Part shown: piece after piece, positions 58,801 through 64,000 of the stretch
Layout: each line of letters starts with the position of its first letter
How positions within the stretch are numbered: the stretch's first letter is position 1
Source: Camellia lanceoleosa
Taxonomy: Eukaryota > Streptophyta > Magnoliopsida > Ericales > Theaceae
DNA length: 64,000 nucleotides
Direction of reading: 5' to 3'
Assembly (NCBI GenBank): GCA_025200525.1
Contig: CM045762.1
Location: 109,156,734 to 109,220,733 of the forward strand
Translations under genes and position numbers: made by a program
Notes under the pieces: generated by a model
What the model was told of the DNA's origin: nothing
Seen by the model: only the letters and a program-made list of their open reading frames with translations
Database searches by the model: none

Positions 58801-59860
58801 AATGGGGTGTCTACAGTTGCCCCTCTTTGACAGAAATCGAAAGTCATAAGTGATGGGAGTGAATGTCAAAGCCCAGAGACGACCCATTTTTGACAAGGCC
58901 GAAGACTTAGACAAACAGGCAAGATACCAAAGAAATGCGCCCGCAGGCTGGGGCAAGATGCAAAGGACATGCACAAAGCCGAATATAACTTATGATCAAG
59001 CAAAGAAAGCTGTAATGAAGCAATTATACACAATAAATGCAACAGTTTAAGTGAATGAATTTGAACCAAACTACAACTCATGCAGAGAGGATGTAAGAGA
59101 ATTATACAATTCTTGCTACGTCTCACACGGAGTACATACAATATCGTCTGGTCGTTCCAACTTCAAATGAACTGTACATACAATATCATGCCTGCATAAG
59201 AAAGAAACTTAATAGGTACAATAAAGTTAGAAACACATGTCCCATGTTACAACATGGTACAATTCCAATGCGAAATAAACGCATGCATACACAATGCCGG
59301 TGGAAATATGCATAGCAATGCAAGTGAAAAGTGCGTGACAACGCAAGTGGAAAGTGCATAACAATGCAAGTTAAATGAGCATAACAATGCGAGAAAGGTG
59401 TGCAATGTGCATAACAATACAACAAGTGGTGTGCATAACAATGCGCTTAAAGTGTGCATGACAATGCGAGAAAGGTGTGCAACTCCAAAAAGTACGTTCG
59501 AAGCAAAATATCGAAAAAGGAGATATAAGCCTTAACACGAGCAATTTAACCGGAACCTCTGATTTACCTCTTGGAGGGGTCACAACGTATTCAAAAAGGA
59601 TACACCTTGCTCTTGACGAGTGACGATGAGCTACGCATTGAAGACTTGAATTGAAGTTCCCACGGGGACAATTTCGCCCCGAAAAGTGTACTTTTCTTGT
59701 ACTTTCCCGAGAGTCGAGGACTCCAATCATCATCAAAACACACAAGGAGAACAATGGGGCCCTGAGAGGATGGCCGACCACCTACATCAATGGCCAACCA
59801 GTTGTTGACCACCAAAGTGGTCGGCCGACCAGAAAAACTGGCTGGCCGACCAGTTTATGA
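58020..59860. repeat. Clusters of GGTCGGCCGACC motifs and noncoding DNA
   Basis: AAGTGGTC, GGCCGACCAG and AACTGGTC words are clustered at 58020-58270, 58380-58620 and 59770-59860, on both strands. The full palindrome TGGTCGGCCGACCAG is at 59818 and also at 55233. The stretch 58860-59570 is unassigned but includes GTGCATAACAATGCAAG-type repeats (59280-59470). Confidence 0.6.
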
Positions 59861-60254
59861 AAACAGGGACAATTTTGTCTTTTTATGGCCGGATCTTTAA
59901 GTATACACCTCCAAATCAGTTTTGCTCACACCTTCAAGGCCGAAATCAACTTCTCTTCCTCCTTAGACCCTTTTCCCTCTCAGATCTGTACTTTATACGC
60001 GTTTTCCAACGCCCCATGCGAAGTTGTTTCGCAAAAAACTTTCGATTTTCTTCGTTTTAAACCGATTAGAATTTGTTTTCGGAGCTTCTTTCTCCATTTT
60101 CACCACTTGAGGTATGTTTGTCTCAAAGTTTAGCACCTTTTCTCGGGCATTGACTTTTGTTGACTTTTTCTCTTCCTGAGAGTTGACTTTTGTTGACTTT
60201 TCACAATTTTGGCTCATTTCGCTCATTTTTGCATCTTTTTGCACCTTTTTTCAA
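59861..60254 (+). other. Probable upstream region of the PMD gene
   Basis: About 390 bp of T/C-rich DNA with repeats of TTTGTTGACTTTT (60140-60200), resembling a plant 5' leader with possible introns. No clear TATA box found. Confidence 0.35.
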
Positions 60255-60939
60255 ATGGCTGATCACTTTCATCACGACGGAGGTTCTCCACATGTAGAGG
60301 ATGAGCCAGACATTATGCCGTTGCTCTGAGGATACGGCCATTCGACCCAGAGGAGTATCACCCACAGGAGCACATCTTACCTCCTAGCACCTTTCATCAT
60401 TTTACCGACTTCGCGCGACGGGCTCCCGCAGACTTGCTACTACGGGAGCTGGAGTCCCATCTATCTCATCGCGCGCATGAGGTGTGTACTTTACTTTTTC
60501 AATTCTTGCATATTTCATGCTTTTGCTATGTATTGTATCTGCTCGTTCCGAACACATTCCTATACACAGTACTTCACTCATTCTGAACACACAGTTCATA
60601 CATAACATAATGCTGACTTGGCACTCAGCTCAGCACACAACACTTTGTTCATGACATACCCAATTTGCACACGGCATTCTGCTAATTTGGCATGTAGCTC
60701 ATTTGGGGCACACAACATGTTTGGGTCCATAGCTTATTTTGGGCACACGGTACATTTGGACACACAGCACATTTGGGCACACAACACATAACACTGCTCA
60801 ATCTGGACACACAGTTCATAACATAACATTCTGTTTAGTTGGCACATGCCTTATAACACCGCCAATCAACATGCAATTCATAACACAACATTCTGTTTAG
60901 TTGGCACACAGCTCATAACACTGCTCAATTTAAACACAC

Positions 60940-61140
60940 AGTTCATAACGTAGTTTTTGCTCAATTTGAACACACAGGTCATAATGCAATTTTTGCTCAA
61001 TCTGAATATACAGTTCATAACGCAGTTTTTGCTCAATCTGAACACGCAGTTCATAATGCAGTTTTTGCTCAATCTGAACACGCAGTTCATAACGCATTTT
61101 TTGCTCAATCTGAACACACAGTTCATAACGCATTTTTCGA
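60940..61140 (+). repeat. 36-bp tandem array in PMD intron 1
   Basis: At least five units of TTTTTGCTCAATCTGAACAC followed by GCAGTTCATAACGCAG, 36 bp each, between about 60953 and 61138. Flanked by diverged shorter copies (TTGGCACACAGCTCATAACA and TTTGGGCACACAACAC) from 60600 on. Open frames on both strands are artefacts of the period being divisible by three. Confidence 0.85.
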
Positions 61141-61274
61141 TTTATTTTGCACGCAATTTCACAAATGCTCAATCAACACACGCTTCTAACACAGCATTTG
61201 GTTTATTTTGCACGCAGCTCATAACATAGCACACTATTCAATTCGAACACACAGCTCATAACACAGCATTCGGT

Positions 61275-61525
61275 TTATTATCATAATATAGCACACCGCT
61301 CAATCTGAACACGCAGTTCATAACATGGTATAATTTTTCATAACATAGCACACTGCTCAATCTGAACACACAGTTCATAACACAGTACACTTTTTCATAA
61401 CATAGCACACTGCTCAATTTAAACACGCAGTTCATAACACAGTACACTCTTTCATAAAATAGCACACTGCTCAATCTGAACACACAGTTCATAACACAGT
61501 ACACTTTTTCATACTGAACACACAG
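61275..61525 (+). repeat. About 60-bp tandem array in PMD intron 1
   Basis: Four units of the type CATAGCACACTGCTCAATCT, GAACACACAGTTCATAACAC, AGTACACTTTTT. They share the core GCTCAATCTGAACAC with the 36-bp array, so one array evolved from the other. Confidence 0.8.
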
Positions 61526-62216
61526 CTCATACTTTTCATTCTGAAACTGAATAAATCTATTCATTCTGAATGCAGGTATCTTCCCGTTTCACATGGGGAT
61601 ACGGGTCCATTATCGCGAGGGAGTGGTATATGGAGCTCCCAGATGCTGTCTGACATATTGTGGATAAGGCAAGGTTTGGCCCATTCTGTGTGGGGTTGTC
61701 GCGTCATCTAGCGAACAGGACCCTTTTGGGCGCACTTGTAGAGAGATGGTGGGACACCACCAACTCCTTCCATTTCTCAGCCACCGGGGACATGACGATG
61801 ACCATGTATGACTTCTCCATACTAACGGGCCTTGACGTGGCAGGCCAGCCGATCCCATATGATGTCGATATGGGTGAGTGGGAGGCTGCTTGGATTTATC
61901 TGCTCGGAGCCCGTCACGATCGACAGATCATCGTGTAGTCAGTACACCGTTCTTTGAGCGACAGGGGACTAAGCTCGTGACCATTGAGGCCATACAGCAG
62001 TATGCCCGGGGATTTTTGATGTTCCTTCTTGGGACCACACTGTTCTCCGACAGGGGGAACACAGTCGGGCTGTATCTGCTGAGTGCTTTAGTAGACTTAT
62101 CACAAGTCCGACACTTTGACTGGGGTGGTGCCGCCCTCGCTACCCTTTACTACTACATGAGCGCGACCTCCCGCGAGCGGGGGACCATAGTTGGAGGCTA
62201 CTGGCGAGCCTGGGAG

Positions 62217-62474
62217 GTACATTCTTCCCTCTTGATTTACATTTCTATTTTTCATTATCTCAGATAATCGCAAACGCACACATTGCACATTACATTCTCA
62301 GACTCAGATTCCGTGACTCACCATTCTGTATTTTCTACACATTCTCAGATTCGCTCGCACTCGACTCGATTCTCATTTTTTATACATTCTCAGATTCAAG
62401 ATTCGCACTTTCTATACATTCTCAGATTTGCATTCTCGCACTCAAGATTCTCGTGATTTTCTATACATTCTCAG
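62217..62474 (+). repeat. CATTCTCAGATTC short repeats in PMD intron 2
   Basis: ATACATTCTCAGATT occurs about five times between 62336 and 62480, at 35-60 bp spacing. The last copy provides the 3' splice site (CATTCTCAG/ATTCG). Confidence 0.65.
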
Positions 62475-64000
62475 ATTCGACACCCGCCTTGCTTTTTCAC
62501 TGTGGGTTTATGCCTATTTCCCGAGACTCGCCCCTGAGCTCGAGGTCGAGGCACCTCTTGAGATCCCTTATTCACACAGATTTGAGGGTTGGTGCTGGTC
62601 CAGGCCCGGGGAGACTCTACCATACCTCCGGTAGTTCTTCGACACTGTACGGGCGTCTGAGGTAAACCAAAACTCTTAGTTTTTCATGCTTTTAGCTTTG
62701 ATTCACCTTGCGCATTTATGACATCTAATCAGTTTATACACTTGCTATCCGCAGATTACTTGGCAGCCTTGGCTGGAGATGCCCGGGTATGCTCGGTTCC
62801 AGTTCCCTGGGGCATGGGGCACCTCCCAATGCAGGGTTCTGCTTGAGGGACTAGTGCAGGGCCTGGTTTTTGGGGAATCGCTTTATGTGCCAGACGATGG
62901 GCAACCCCAAACAAGAGATCCCCTCAACGCCTCCACTGGACATGCGGTCCATAGAGAAGCTCACTCCCCGGGAGGTTGAGGACCTTATGTTGGGTGTTGA
63001 TGTAGTTCTTTTCCTGGAGGAGGGGGATTACGCGACATACGTCCATACATACCTGATGTCTCCTCTAACAGGTGTCCGTACCCCCAAGAAGAGAGCTGCT
63101 GACATGCTTTCCTCGAGTCGTGCCCGAGTTGGAGACATTCCTTCGATCACCGGGGCCGGCACATCGAGGGGAGGGACTAGAAGGATGCCCTCGACTTGGC
63201 AGTGTGCCGGATGGCCAGACCTTCCGGCCAAGCTGACAGGTTGGCAGTATGGGACACCATACCAGATTCTGCTAGAGCCTCCACTGCCGGATCATCGATA
63301 CGTCAGCGACTTTGACTCACCACCGGTATGCTCCACAGTTTTTATTTATCACTCAGATATTTAGACATTCATTCATTCATTGATGACTTGAACTTGTATC
63401 TGCAGCCTCCCAGAGAGTATACTGAGGGGTTGCTTGGGGTGGTGGCCTCACTCGAGGGTATGGTCTTATGAGGAGTCATCGCTACACTCCTACAAAGATT
63501 CGGATTGTCCAAATTTCCTTGCATTTATCATACTTCTGATGACATACAAAAAACTGGACACTTCACCATACCGATTCACTTCATGTGTAGAGTGCATCTA
63601 ACACACCACATTCACATACTATAACTGCCTGCACTCATTCCATGCATCATTCTTGCATCTGATATACATACTCTGGCTGATGTATTCAAATTGTCTTTTC
63701 AGTCGCGACTCAGACAAATTTCGAGCCATCCAGCCTTCTCGAGCAAATGAAAGGGTCTCGACTGCAATGAGGGAGGCGCAGAGCACCCATGACATGGATG
63801 AGGAGTTCTGAGGAAGAGGAGTCAAGATCTTCAGTCGGAGACATCCGCAAACAGAGATGATGGCTCTGGTTCCGGTTTTGAGGACGGAGGCGACACCAAG
63901 GAGGATTCCGAGGATGGCGGCTCTTATTCAGATGGAGATGCCGACGATGGTGGGGTAGAGGCTGTTCAGCCGAAGAAGGCGAAGCCTCTCGGTCTTGAGC

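Larger units (their letters stand above)
60255..64000 (+). pseudogene. Plant mobile domain (PMD) gene, multi-exon, degenerate, running off the window
   Basis: Proposed exons: 60255-60481, 61576-62216, 62475-62661, 62755-63325, 63406-63457, and 63703 to beyond 64000, all with GT-AG borders. The start gives MADHFHHDGGSPHVEDEPD; a stop near 60327 needs a frameshift to reach DPEEYHPQEHI. Exon 2 holds the PMD core: FGPFCVGLSRHLANRTLLGALVERWWDTTNSFHF, TMTMYDFSILTGLDVAGQPI, then FLLGTTLFSDRGNTVG and YYYMSATSRERGTIVGGYW. Exon 3: WVYAYFPRLAPELE, with a TAG near 62632. The end is acidic (EDGGDTKEDSEDGG) with a basic PKKAK patch. In-frame stops near 61650 and 61936 and several frameshifts indicate a pseudogene. 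PMD proteins include MAIN/MAIL1-type host genes and transposon-borne copies; the surrounding repeats favour a transposon-borne one. Confidence 0.7.

Noticed and set aside
60878..61564. Repeated-peptide ORFs (MNCVFRLSKNC-type) and a CRISPR-like look of regularly repeated units
   Set aside because: The period of 36 bp creates open frames on several strands at once. There are no unique spacers between repeats, and this is plant nuclear DNA, so neither a repeat protein nor a CRISPR array is supported.
60255..64000. Interpretation as an intact host MAIN-like gene
   Set aside because: Several in-frame stops and frameshifts, a repeat-built intron and flanking repeat arrays argue for a transposon-borne, degenerate copy.

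Overview
This is nuclear DNA of a flowering plant, almost certainly a repeat-rich eudicot; I cannot name the species. The evidence is a multi-exon nuclear LETM1-family gene with GT-AG introns, and plant-type transposable elements of almost every class: L1 and RTE LINEs, Ty3/gypsy Tat, Ty1/copia, hAT, Mutator, Tourist/Harbinger and a tRNA-like SINE. There is no prokaryotic gene organisation and I see no host rRNA, tRNA or CRISPR locus.

Layout. 1-2759: 3' two thirds of a decayed L1-type LINE (reverse transcriptase plus RVT zinc-binding region), followed by a tiny tail-only insertion. 2824-4305: short DNA elements, including a 530-bp hAT-type element. About 4306-21402: a hAT relic (minus-strand transposase remnants) split by a 15.4-kb Ty3/gypsy Tat-type retrotransposon at 4465-19821, with a perfect 5-bp target duplication (GTTAG). 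That element carries gag, protease, RT, two RNase H domains and integrase on the plus strand, plus a long antisense plant-mobile-domain (PMD) reading frame between integrase and the 3' LTR. Two hAT-type nonautonomous elements have inserted into it later.

22849-36068: the one clear host gene, the C-terminal 461 codons of a mitochondrial LETM1-like protein in 12 exons. The 5' exons are not visible. Its introns are packed with nested transposons; the largest is 7.7 kb. 36069-38072: 3' flank with one Tourist-like MITE. 38073-about 50470: nested LTR sequences. A copia element on the minus strand (40385-47333), with 434-bp LTRs that look identical but a ruined interior, sits inside what looks like a 2.4-kb solo LTR (39681-49036), which itself sits in older LTR-like DNA. 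50470-60254: two diverged copies of one long noncoding repeat, the first followed by an LTR-gag fragment (52751 to about 53780). The second is rich in CATGCA-like words and in the palindromic motif TGGTCGGCCGACCA. 60255-64000: a second, sense-strand PMD gene with introns, degenerate and running off the window; its first intron is made of tandem repeats.

The genes do not form one pathway. The only likely functional product is LETM1 (inner mitochondrial membrane ion and volume homeostasis). The most interesting features are two independent PMD loci in different genetic arrangements, a recently inserted yet coding-dead copia element, a UTR-like sequence inside a hAT element, and a target-duplication record that allows insertions to be ordered in time.
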